NCBI GenBank assembly: GCA_963922455.1
Contig: CAWUIO010000030.1
Location: forward strand, 1 to 57,789
Direction of reading: 5' to 3'
DNA from: CAWUIO01 sp963922455
GTDB lineage: Bacteria > Bacteroidota > Bacteroidia > Cytophagales > Microscillaceae
Length of the DNA stretch: 57,789 nt
The translations under genes and the position numbers were made by a program. This document shows, in pieces, positions 35,685 through 43,967 of the stretch. Under the pieces are notes generated by a model, which was given only the letters and a program-made list of their open reading frames with translations, made no database searches and was not told the origin of the DNA. Numbering within the stretch: position 1 is the stretch's first letter; every line of letters starts with the position of its first letter.

Positions 35685-35797
35685 TATCTGTATTTTTTGG
35701 GTGAATCAGTGGGTAGTATATGGGATGTCAAGAAATTCCCTTTATTTTTTGCTTAATTATCTGAGTTGATCACGCCATAACTCTTGTCTTAGTATCT

Positions 35798-35814
35798 CGC
35801 AAAGACACTTTGCG
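35798..35814. repeat. Small perfect hairpin
   Basis: CGCAAAG-ACA-CTTTGCG, a 7-bp stem with a 3-base loop, in the 35685-36078 gap. The gap otherwise holds only the repeats at 35864-36020. Confidence 0.5.
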
Positions 35815-35863
35815 ACGTTTGTGCTCTAATCAAGTCTTTCACAAACACTTCATGATTCAAAAA

Positions 35864-35927
35864 TGGTCTTAGCAAGACGCTCAATGCCTCAACTTAGTGG
35901 AAACCAATCCAAGCCCGGGCATTACAA
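35864..35927 (-). repeat. Second repeat family, copy 2
   Basis: On the minus strand it reads TTGTAATGCCCGGG, TTTCCACTAAGTTGA and CTAAGACCA, aligned with 32200-32264. Confidence 0.65.
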
Positions 35928-35984
35928 ATGCCCGAAAAGATGCGGACACCATAAAATTGTGCCCGAGCTTCCTATAAACTTTTT

Positions 35985-36020
35985 CTTAGGTTGACAGCAT
36001 TGAGCGAGACGCTAAGACCA
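35985..36020 (+). repeat. Second repeat family, copy 3, partial
   Basis: CTTAGGTTGACAGCATTGAG and GACGCTAAGACCA match the right half of the family. With copy 2 it makes an imperfect inverted repeat enclosing about 57 bases. Confidence 0.6.
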
Positions 36021-36029
36021 GTGGGGGCC

Positions 36030-36171
36030 GCCCCTTCTATTGCTTCGTGGGGGCTGCCACTTTACAGCCTGAGAGCATTTAATTAAATAGTTGCGGGATA
36101 TAAAAGTCAATCGTTTTTTGAAAGACGGAGTCATCTAAAAAAGCGGCTTTTTGCCAGCCGTAGAAAAAGTA
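36030..36171 (+). repeat. Duplicated 142-bp tract, right copy
   Basis: It has one mismatch from 33859-34000. It covers the last 31 codons and the downstream hairpin of the intact SUKH-like gene. Confidence 0.92.
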
Positions 36172-36699
36172 ATGGGCAAATCCAGTTTTCAGGTAATGGT
36201 GCAGATCCCCGGGAAGAGGAGTGATGCTACCAGACTCGCTAAAATCAAGAAGGAATAAATCACCCTGATTTTCTGGGCCGGCCTTATAACATACGGCAAG
36301 ATTGCTGGATAGATAATCAAGAGGAATATAGCTGAGGAAATCTTCTTGGGGATGCGTCGAGCGTAGCAATTCGTAAGGATCTAGGTAGGCTAAATAGATC
36401 TTCGGATCTTTTTTCTCGTCCAATTCTTTGAGCGAAGGCAGGTGAAGTTCGCCCGTAATGATATCCAGGTCTTCATCTAGGTAGTGAAAATCCTCTAAAT
36501 CTGGCTTCAATACCCATTTACAGTTCATCAACTCGATGCTAGCGTATAGCTCGAGAATGCTCGCGGGAAGGGAAGGAAAAGGAGAGTCTACAGCAATAGG
36601 CTCTTCCTGGGTGATGATCATAGAATGCACCACTCGAATAGCCTGGTGCTTTAATTTCCCAATCATGGCTTGGTAGGAGGCTTTGATAGAATCTGTCAT
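36079..36699 (-). CDS. SUKH-like putative immunity protein for the adjacent DUF4157 toxin
   Basis: The 206-residue acidic protein has the SMI1/KNR4 (SUKH) outline: LPASILELYASIELMNCKW near residue 45, then a GELHLPSLKEL strand-turn, a YIPLDYLSS segment, DLFLLDFSESGSI and a late HHYLKTGFAHYFFYGW. This is pattern recognition rather than a scored match. SUKH proteins are established immunity proteins to nuclease toxins. The gene starts 6 bases after the stop of the 1373-residue DUF4157 protein and is surely cotranscribed, which supports the immunity role. A decayed paralogue lies at 33908-34527. Confidence 0.6.
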   Translation of the reverse strand: MTDSIKASYQAMIGKLKHQAIRVVHSMIITQEEPIAVDSPFPSLPASILELYASIELMNCKWVLKPDLEDFHYLDEDLDIITGELHLPSLKELDEKKDPKIYLAYLDPYELLRSTHPQEDFLSYIPLDYLSSNLAVCYKAGPENQGDLFLLDFSESGSITPLPGDLHHYLKTGFAHYFFYGWQKAAFLDDSVFQKTIDFYIPQLFN

Positions 36700-36705
36700 A
36701 GCGTG

Positions 36706-39700
36706 TTAATAATTCATAAAGATAAAGTTGGCAGCTAGCTCACGCAGTGGCCCGCCAAAGCGCTGGGTAAATACTCCTTGTGCGGCCAAGCCATTACTCA
36801 CATAGTAGGCCTCCATGTGGGTAATGAGTTCTTCAATGGATTCACCGAAGGAATTCGAGCTTATTTGACGCCTAGCCGCCACTATGTTAGAAAAGACAGA
36901 GGCTGGTATACTTTTGCCTGCATCATCTGATGCGGTTTTTAACCTAGAAGCCGATGACTCATTAAAGGAAGGCATGCTGGTATTGGTCACGTCGGGTGAG
37001 TCTTGAGTAAAGGAAACCTCTCGGGCGGGACCTCGATTGAAATTACCAACTTCCCCGTTTAACTCCCCAAACTGAACCCGGATTTGGAAGGGGAAATATT
37101 GCAAATACGGCTTGCCGGGCTGTTCGGATAAATAGTCAACATTGACTTCGTAAAAGTACTGCTTATCCGGATTGCTGCTCACTTCATCTTTGGCCGTATT
37201 TTCAATCTCCGTCTTCATATTATTATTGGTCTCCTTCGTACCGGGGACGAGGTTCCATTGCAGTCCGGGGCCATGCAGGTGATGATTGAGCAAGTGGGCC
37301 GCAACCCAGTGACTACGACGTTTGCTTGGATCTAAATAATCCCAACCCAGGGGTTCTTCTTGGGGGGTAGAGCCCACCGTATTGCCTGGAATAGGAGTCA
37401 AGGGCTCCGCGATCACGGTTTTAGGACGGCCCGCATCCAGTTGGTGCGTAACGTGGGTCTCAATATTATCGCTACCCTCGGTATCAATACCGGCTACGAT
37501 GAGGTCTTCAACGATGGCATTCATCTTGGCATTGATCTGAGAAGCCAGCTCAGTAGCTTGGCGACTACTGCTGCGGTCAACTGCTACATTGTACTGGGAT
37601 AGCAAAGAAACCAGTTCAGTTCTATTTTGTGTAATTCGGCCTAAGGCATCTAACTTCGGTTGATTTTCGGCCGTACCTGCGGGGTTATCGGTGTTTTCTT
37701 GTTGGATTTGGGTGCGTCTTTCGCTAACGAGTTGATCCAGGGTTTTGGGTGTGGAAGCTACCATGGGGTGGGTTTCTCCCTCAGGTACATACAAATTATG
37801 CCGATCCCCGTCTTGGGTACTGAAGCTTTGTCTTAGGTCGGCTTCGTCTACTTCACTGTTTTCGGCCGATTCTGGATCTTCTTCTTCCTCTTCCATCAGC
37901 CCCATAGATTGCATGATATTCCGCATCTGCTCGGCAATCCAATCCAGCACCCGGTCAATCGCCTGGTCTACCCGTTCTTGGAGGGCCTGGATCATTTCCC
38001 CAATCCGCTCACCCAGTCCGCTCAAGCCTACCTGGTTGGCCAGGAAGCCAATGGCAATGGGGATGCCATCGGCCAGGGCACTTTCTAAGAAATCGGCGGC
38101 TTGATTAAGGCTACCCCGCGCAATATTGGCTACGCCTTCTACAAAGGAGTTGATGATCTCGAGCATCTCGGTGAGATACTCAATGAAAGATTGTACCGCA
38201 TTGAAGAATGCGATAGCGGTATTGATAGCGGCTCCAATACCCGTGGGGTCTAGCATGGTGAGCAAGCGAGCGGTCACCCGGGTGATGATCTGCTCCATAA
38301 TCCAGTTTCGGACGCCCTCTATCACCATATCCCAGAGATTGCTAAGTTGTTGCTCGATGTGTTCCCACAGGGCTACTGGGCCCCGCTCCATGACATCGCC
38401 CACTAAGGTAAAGATTCCTACGGCGCGGTCTACAAAGTCTTGGATCTGGGCCATGCGTTCCTCGCCAATACGCTCGGCGATCTTCTCCATAATTTGGTCC
38501 TGGCTGATGCCGAGAATTTCCAAGACCAGGTTTAAGATGGACTCAAAGCTAAGGTCGGGGGGAGGGGTGATCCCGGCATTTTCCATTTGGCCGAAGAGCC
38601 AATCTACCAAACCGCTTAGTAGGTGGGTGCCAATATTGGTAAAGAACTGCTCGAAGCCCAACTTCATAGCCTGGAAGAGGTTCACAAAGAAACCCATGGG
38701 GTCTTGTTTGATATCTTCGTAGGCTTGCATCGCATTGTTGACGATGTTGACGATAAGTTGGGTGGGGAAGTTCATGACCTCCAGCACAAACTGGACAATG
38801 GCCTGAATGACCTCAAAAATGAACTCAAAAAGACGCGCAATCGGCTCCCCAAAGGTGCTCACAATACGGACAAAGGCCTCTATCGGGTTAACGAGATCGT
38901 CTATGGAGAGCGAGTTCCAGATATCGGTGAAAAGGTTGACGATAAAGTCCCAGGTAATTCCCAAACGGCTTACCGCTCCATCTATCCAACTCACCATCCG
39001 GTCTATCGCTCCCGACTCTTGAAGCCGCTGGAAGGTTTCTTCGCCACCGGGGAGTAGACTTAAAAATCCGTGGATGATATTGGTGGCCGTACGGGGTACT
39101 TCCTCTTCGGTAAAGGGGTCTTTGCCCAATAATACCCGAATCAGAGGATAGCCCGGAGTCTGACTGGCATGCTCACTCAGCATACCCAAAAGCGCTTTTT
39201 TGACCAGCTCCAACACCTTGGCGGCCACTTCGGAAGCAAACTCAATGAAGTCTTCCAGAAGGGCTATGAAATCATCCAGGATACCGCCAAATACTCCAGG
39301 AATATCGCTCAGGTTCTCCATAGAGAAAGCCTCCCAGGCCTGGTCTACGATACCGATAAAGCGGTCGGTTAGGCTCGTAAAGCGGCCCCATTGGGTATCG
39401 ATCCATTCGGCCATCTCGGTGAGCGTGCCCCGCTCTTCCATCTGTTGGACTTCCGTTTCTTTACCAATGAGCAATAAGAAATCCCGGATGATTTCTTCGG
39501 TACTGGCCTCTACCCGGTCTTCCAGGGGGAATTTACGGTGTAATACCTTGGTAGCCAGTCGGTAGGTTTCATTTTCTTCGTAAAGATAATCGACCAGGGG
39601 CTCGGTAAGTGCCTCCGTGAGTAACTCGATCAGAGCATCTACCGCAGAACTTGCAAACGTTCGGACATCTCTGAATAAAGGAGCAAACTGCCGTTGGACT

Positions 39701-40827
39701 ACGCCTAAATTATAACTAATGACATCCAAACGGACAAAATCCATGAGGTCCCAGGCGGTACGAAGCGCACTTTCAACCCGATTTGAAGTGAGGTTTAGGC
39801 GGCTCAATTCATCCACTACCCAGTTGTAAGCCCCATCAATGATCCCATATTCGTCAAGTTTCCGGTAAAGCAACTCCCCGCCTGGGGGAAGCTCCATAAA
39901 TTCACGGATTAATTCCCGGGGATCTCTTTGGACGTTCCGGTCACGCAGGATGTCGTATTCGGTAATCTGGGTAAACAGATTATAACCGGGTATGGCATCA
40001 ATCAAATCTTGGACATCCAAACCGGGAACACTGTCAATTCGGTTGACTAAGTCACTTATAAAGTTCCCCTGAATTACCTGATCGCGGGAAATAGGAGCCG
40101 GGTCTGACCAACGGGCTACCAGAGCGTGTGGCGGGTCTTCAGGAGCCTCGGCTGCTTTGAGTTGAAGGGGCGGGTTTTGTTCGGGCACTTGCCGGGTATC
40201 AGGCTTCCTTTGTAAGGGGCTTACTTCAATTTGATTGGCAACCGTCCGGCCAGAGTCGTCGGCTTCTTGCTCCAAATGGGCTTCATCGTTTACAGGTACT
40301 CCTTGAGTCTGGGTGGTAGGCTGTACCCGGTTTTCCCTTTGTTGTTTTACGTGGGCAAATTCGTGCCCAATAAGTTCCTGTCCTTGTGGGGTATCCGGTT
40401 GGAATTGTCCGGGGGCAAAAGTAATTTCCTCACCTTGGGTATAGGCCAAGGCCCCTATTTGGGTAGCACTTTCACTTTCTTGTATTTTGACTTGAGAGAA
40501 GTCTTCATCTAGCGTGCTTTCCAGATTTTGTAAGACATCACTGGGTAGGGTCTTATCGACACTGCTTGTAGCATTTGCGGCATCTAATGGGGCCACCGCT
40601 GGAGTATCTGACTGATCAGGGGGCGAATCAGCTTGACTAGAATCTTGACTTAACTTGGCTTGAAAGGCTTTTTGCAGAGGAGACGTAAAGTTTTGCCCTG
40701 AGAGACGGGCTTCCAACTTGGCCTGAAATACTTCAGCAGGACTTTGCCAATCAGAGAGATCTGCCTGATGCTCTTCAGATGCAATATCGGGTTCGGGCAA
40801 GGATTCTCTGTCGGCGTAGTCAGACAT
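36706..40827 (-). CDS. Giant DUF4157 (eCIS core) protein with C-terminal nuclease-like toxin domain
   Basis: The 1373 residues run as follows. A Ser/Gln/Asp-rich leader (1-90) is followed by a DUF4157 domain (about 92-165) with a metalloprotease-like HEFAH (155-159). A linker leads to a long amphipathic helical region (about 270-1010) holding three copies of a unit of about 139 residues at 305, 445 and 583 (E-L/I-IR-D/E-F-x-L...GG...W-x-D). The C-terminal part has RRSHWVAAHLLNHHLHGPG (1170-1188) followed by NLVPGTKETNNNM, a histidine/asparagine layout like DNA/RNA non-specific nucleases. DUF4157 proteins are the loaded cargo of extracellular contractile injection systems, so this is a likely effector. 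No signal peptide is seen. The immunity candidate is immediately downstream. Confidence 0.8.
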   Translation of the reverse strand: MSDYADRESLPEPDIASEEHQADLSDWQSPAEVFQAKLEARLSGQNFTSPLQKAFQAKLSQDSSQADSPPDQSDTPAVAPLDAANATSSVDKTLPSDVLQNLESTLDEDFSQVKIQESESATQIGALAYTQGEEITFAPGQFQPDTPQGQELIGHEFAHVKQQRENRVQPTTQTQGVPVNDEAHLEQEADDSGRTVANQIEVSPLQRKPDTRQVPEQNPPLQLKAAEAPEDPPHALVARWSDPAPISRDQVIQGNFISDLVNRIDSVPGLDVQDLIDAIPGYNLFTQITEYDILRDRNVQRDPRELIREFMELPPGGELLYRKLDEYGIIDGAYNWVVDELSRLNLTSNRVESALRTAWDLMDFVRLDVISYNLGVVQRQFAPLFRDVRTFASSAVDALIELLTEALTEPLVDYLYEENETYRLATKVLHRKFPLEDRVEASTEEIIRDFLLLIGKETEVQQMEERGTLTEMAEWIDTQWGRFTSLTDRFIGIVDQAWEAFSMENLSDIPGVFGGILDDFIALLEDFIEFASEVAAKVLELVKKALLGMLSEHASQTPGYPLIRVLLGKDPFTEEEVPRTATNIIHGFLSLLPGGEETFQRLQESGAIDRMVSWIDGAVSRLGITWDFIVNLFTDIWNSLSIDDLVNPIEAFVRIVSTFGEPIARLFEFIFEVIQAIVQFVLEVMNFPTQLIVNIVNNAMQAYEDIKQDPMGFFVNLFQAMKLGFEQFFTNIGTHLLSGLVDWLFGQMENAGITPPPDLSFESILNLVLEILGISQDQIMEKIAERIGEERMAQIQDFVDRAVGIFTLVGDVMERGPVALWEHIEQQLSNLWDMVIEGVRNWIMEQIITRVTARLLTMLDPTGIGAAINTAIAFFNAVQSFIEYLTEMLEIINSFVEGVANIARGSLNQAADFLESALADGIPIAIGFLANQVGLSGLGERIGEMIQALQERVDQAIDRVLDWIAEQMRNIMQSMGLMEEEEEDPESAENSEVDEADLRQSFSTQDGDRHNLYVPEGETHPMVASTPKTLDQLVSERRTQIQQENTDNPAGTAENQPKLDALGRITQNRTELVSLLSQYNVAVDRSSSRQATELASQINAKMNAIVEDLIVAGIDTEGSDNIETHVTHQLDAGRPKTVIAEPLTPIPGNTVGSTPQEEPLGWDYLDPSKRRSHWVAAHLLNHHLHGPGLQWNLVPGTKETNNNMKTEIENTAKDEVSSNPDKQYFYEVNVDYLSEQPGKPYLQYFPFQIRVQFGELNGEVGNFNRGPAREVSFTQDSPDVTNTSMPSFNESSASRLKTASDDAGKSIPASVFSNIVAARRQISSNSFGESIEELITHMEAYYVSNGLAAQGVFTQRFGGPLRELAANFIFMNY

Positions 40828-40917
40828 ATTTAGATCTGAGAAATGAGCTAATAATTTAGTAATTATTGTTAAAATTGAAAAAAATCTTCTCTATTTAGAA
40901 GGATAAATCACCAAGCC
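40828..40917. promoter_or_regulatory. Divergent intergenic region between the DUF4157 toxin and the AAA+ gene
   Basis: The 90-base AT-rich gap holds both transcription starts by position, but I find no exact TAnnTTTG in either direction. An AGAAGG run lies about 15 bases before the AAA+ ATG. Confidence 0.4.
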
Positions 40918-42345
40918 ATGCAAAATACCTTAGAATCACCCTTACCCGCCCAAAGCCTTCAAGAGGTGTTACTATACCTCCAGCAACTGATTAGCTTCCG
41001 TTTAGAAAACCCTCAGGGCACAATGGATGATCTTTCTTTTCTGAACCATCTACCCCAAGAGAGTAATCTAAGGGCATTGTTCGAAAAGAAAAACCTGAAC
41101 CCAGCCGAGCAGCTTGCCCTCATCCTCTCCCTGGCCCGAGCTACCCAACCCGCCCTATTTTTTCCGCTAACCCAGGCCAGTGCCGACCCACTCAAGCAAA
41201 ACCAAATAGGAGGAAGCATCAAAACAGCTAGTTTTCGGTTCATCCCTACCTTACAAACCTTGGTATATGTATTGGCCGGAGAAGATATGAGGCAGCAGCA
41301 GCAATATCTTCGTCATTTTCATCCTAAGCACCCGCTTTTCTTGGAAGATATCATCTATTTAGAAAGCACCCTAGATAAAGATAACAAACGGGAAGACGAT
41401 CCCTTGTACCGAGAGCTCCGGCTAAGCTATCCCTATTTGCGCTACTTTTTGGGAGGAGATGCTCCTCGTTTGGATGAAGAGCCTAATTTTCCGGCTACCC
41501 TCAGTGAAACGGCCCTCAGCTTTGAAGATGTAGTCCTCCCGCAAAATACCCGGGATGAATTGCAAGACTTGATCAAATACATTCGTAACCGGGACCGCCT
41601 TTTTGCCAAAGAAGGAGTAGAAGACCGTATCAAACCCAGTTATGTGGTCGTGTTTACCGGGATGCCCGGTATGGGTAAAACCATCACAGCCAAGACCATC
41701 GGAAAAAGCCTAGGCATACCCGTGTATATTGTCAATTTGGCCCGGGTAGTGTCTAAATACATTGGGGAAACCGAAAAAAACCTAGAAAAGATATTTGACC
41801 GCTTTGACAAGCAAAACTGCATCTTGTTTTTTGACGAAGCCGATGCCTTGTTTGGTAAGCGAACCGAAGTAAAAGAGGCTAAGGACCGTTATGCCAACCA
41901 AGAAGTAGCCTACTTATTGCAAAAGGTGGAGAGTTTTCAAGGTCTCGTAATTTTAGCCACCAATGTCCATGATCTGGAAAACACCTTTGATAAGGCCTTT
42001 CAAAGGCGGATTAGGAGGTTGATTGAGTTTCCTTTTCCCCGTGAGGCCGAGCGGCTTCTGCTTTGGGAAAAAGCCTTGCCCCGGTCTTTTCAATATGCCG
42101 AGGGCTTGCTACCCAACTTGGCGGCCAATTATCAGGTCAACGGGGCGAGTGTCAACAATATCATTTCGGATGTCTTGGTGGAAGCCGTAGACCAGGATAC
42201 CCACCTCATCACCTTAGAAATGTTAGAGCCATTTATGCGCATAGATTATAAGCGACGTCGAGTGATGTTTGAGGTCTGCAATGATAAAATGGCCGAGCGT
42301 GACCTAAAAAAACGCTACGGGGTACAGCCCAAAAGAGGGTTTTAG
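40918..42345 (+). CDS. eCIS-associated AAA+ ATPase
   Basis: The 475-residue protein has an N-terminal helical part (1-200) without known motifs and a classical AAA+ module (about 205-400). Walker A is GMPGMGKT (248-255), the pore-loop KYIGE lies at 280-284, Walker B is CILFFDEADA (301-310), and the arginine finger region is FQRRIRR (361-367). It resembles the ATPases found in eCIS loci (Afp15/PVC15-like), which are thought to help effectors enter the particle. Divergent placement from one DUF4157 toxin and near the other supports a cargo-loading or remodelling role. No eCIS structural gene is in the window. Confidence 0.8.
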   Translation: MQNTLESPLPAQSLQEVLLYLQQLISFRLENPQGTMDDLSFLNHLPQESNLRALFEKKNLNPAEQLALILSLARATQPALFFPLTQASADPLKQNQIGGSIKTASFRFIPTLQTLVYVLAGEDMRQQQQYLRHFHPKHPLFLEDIIYLESTLDKDNKREDDPLYRELRLSYPYLRYFLGGDAPRLDEEPNFPATLSETALSFEDVVLPQNTRDELQDLIKYIRNRDRLFAKEGVEDRIKPSYVVVFTGMPGMGKTITAKTIGKSLGIPVYIVNLARVVSKYIGETEKNLEKIFDRFDKQNCILFFDEADALFGKRTEVKEAKDRYANQEVAYLLQKVESFQGLVILATNVHDLENTFDKAFQRRIRRLIEFPFPREAERLLLWEKALPRSFQYAEGLLPNLAANYQVNGASVNNIISDVLVEAVDQDTHLITLEMLEPFMRIDYKRRRVMFEVCNDKMAERDLKKRYGVQPKRGF

Positions 42346-42365
42346 CCACAGCAAAGTCAAGTATT

Positions 42366-42494
42366 GGGGCTTGCCCGCGCCATCAAAATTGATTTTGCTT
42401 AAACTTTTGTGCCCGCGCGGGCCGGGCTGTCACTACTCGCTGCCTTTACCCGCCAGGCCCCTACGAGCTCAAACAGGCCGTTCCATCCCTAAGC
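42366..42494 (-). repeat. Dispersed structured element, copy E
   Basis: It begins GCTTAGGGATGG on the minus strand and ends GCAAGCCCC, with the inner stem CCCGCGC / GCGCGGG. It starts 20 bases after the AAA+ stop, between two convergent genes. Confidence 0.9.
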
Positions 42495-42514
42495 TAAATT
42501 TTGGCTAAAGAGAC

Positions 42515-43165
42515 CTAACTGCCAATGATTACCTTATGTAATACGCCTTCTTCTTCTAATTTAGAAAGCAAATTATGAATGCCTTCTATACCCGCCGAAC
42601 CAAAGTCTACCAAGATTTTTAACTCATGGCCCACAGGTTCGGATACTCTACGGGCATTATGGATAAACCCTCCGGCGTTTTTTTCTTGTTCTTTGTTCCA
42701 CGCATGGATCCATTGGTAAATTTTGTCTTCAATCTGGGCCGGGTCTGCCGACGCATGGAGTAAAAAAGTAAGTTGGATATGGGGCCAAACGGGGTTTTGC
42801 GCTTCAATGGCAAAGGGGTAATCTAAGCTAGATACCCACTCATTGCGGTTGGCAAAGGTCTCTTGTAAATATTCTAGGGGGAGGTCTGCCCAAATAAAAA
42901 TCCATTGCTCGTCTTTTTGAGTCCAAAGGATTTCCACGGGAAAGGCCGTATCGATATGCAATAAATCGGCTTCCAGGCGAAAATAATTGCCTTCGGTTTT
43001 TATTTCAAAGGGATGGGGGTGGGGAGGGAGGAGCATAAACCTTTCAGTAGAAGTATTTACTACTTTATACAGTGCCGCCCCAAGTTGTTGGTCCATCTGT
43101 TGGAAAAATCGTTCGTCTTTTTTAAGATGACGCTTTAATTCGGCCAGCCAGTGTTCGAGCATCAC
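42515..43165 (-). CDS. Unknown protein in the DUF4157 operon, distal gene
   Basis: I do not recognise a family. The 216-residue protein is soluble, mixed alpha/beta and aromatic-rich. A middle part (FPVEILWTQKDEQWIFIWADLPLEYLQ) resembles a ligand-binding sheet, and the C-terminus has GHELKILVDFGSAGIEGIHNLLSKLEEEGVLHKVIIGS. It follows the 258-residue gene by 23 bases on the same strand and is the last of three genes starting with the second toxin. It could be an accessory immunity protein or an effector chaperone. Confidence 0.6.
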   Translation of the reverse strand: MMLEHWLAELKRHLKKDERFFQQMDQQLGAALYKVVNTSTERFMLLPPHPHPFEIKTEGNYFRLEADLLHIDTAFPVEILWTQKDEQWIFIWADLPLEYLQETFANRNEWVSSLDYPFAIEAQNPVWPHIQLTFLLHASADPAQIEDKIYQWIHAWNKEQEKNAGGFIHNARRVSEPVGHELKILVDFGSAGIEGIHNLLSKLEEEGVLHKVIIGS

Positions 43166-43188
43166 ATTTTTGGTTTGTAATATATTCT

Positions 43189-43965
43189 TTAATTATTCAG
43201 CAAAGCTGAAGAGAAATAAGGGGAATTTGGCAATTGTTCAGTTCTTATTAAGCCCCGTGACAATCCAATCTGAGCTAAGGCCATGCTAGTTAAGTCCATG
43301 CTATTATAGATGGGTTGGTAGATCTGTTTTGCAAAGTTTTGCCCCAAGCTTTTTAGAAGTTCCGGCAGTTTTTTAGGTTGAGATTGGATAAGCTCGAGCA
43401 GGTACTGCTTCAATAAGCTATGGTAGAAGCTTTCATCTTGTACGTTTGACAAAGTAACCAGCAAGTCGCTCGGGGCTTCCTCTAAGACGTAATCTCGGTA
43501 GGCATACGCAATAAATTGTTCGTTAAAGCCACAGGTTGCCGGGGGAGGGCCTATGTAACTGGCAAAAGGAGGGTCCCAAATAAGGGCAGCTATGGCTTGG
43601 GCTTGTACCTTATCGCCCAAGACAAGGGCCAAGCACAAAGCGCGAAACCCCCGGCTAGGGTTACTCAGCTCGTCCCGCACTTTGACGGGGCCTTGGGGGT
43701 AGCGTTTGGTGTCTGGCGTATTTTTATAGGCAAAGCCTCGTATGAAATAATCTAAGGAATTGGCCAAGTGTTTTTGAATGGAAGAGGTAGCCGAACCCAA
43801 TTCAAAATGAACAAAGGCTGTATTGAGATTTTCTTCGGCTAGGCTCAGAAGAACCAACTGTTGAAGGGCTGGGGCCAATTGCCGAAGTTGCCCTTCTAAG
43901 GTAGAGAGGCGATTCACAAAATAGTGAAGTTTGTCGTGTAAAGATTCTTGATCGTTCATGTGCAC
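43189..43965 (-). CDS. Candidate immunity or chaperone protein behind the HNH toxin
   Basis: The 258-residue all-helical protein starts 2 bases after the toxin stop, which implies translational coupling. It shows no signal peptide or membrane segment. The middle part RGFRALCLALVLGDKVQAQAIAALIWDPPF is a helical-repeat type sequence that faintly recalls large polymorphic-toxin immunity proteins such as the Imm49 group, though I cannot confirm a match. The classical short colicin-type immunity protein is absent, so this gene is the first candidate for that function. A loading chaperone is the alternative. Confidence 0.55.
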   Translation of the reverse strand: MHMNDQESLHDKLHYFVNRLSTLEGQLRQLAPALQQLVLLSLAEENLNTAFVHFELGSATSSIQKHLANSLDYFIRGFAYKNTPDTKRYPQGPVKVRDELSNPSRGFRALCLALVLGDKVQAQAIAALIWDPPFASYIGPPPATCGFNEQFIAYAYRDYVLEEAPSDLLVTLSNVQDESFYHSLLKQYLLELIQSQPKKLPELLKSLGQNFAKQIYQPIYNSMDLTSMALAQIGLSRGLIRTEQLPNSPYFSSALLNN

Positions 43966-43967
43966 TA

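Noticed and set aside
37360..39565. Several long plus-strand open frames opposite the 1373-residue toxin gene.
   Set aside because: They are Ser/Arg-rich reading-frame shadows of a GC-rich coding strand without homology or start signals.
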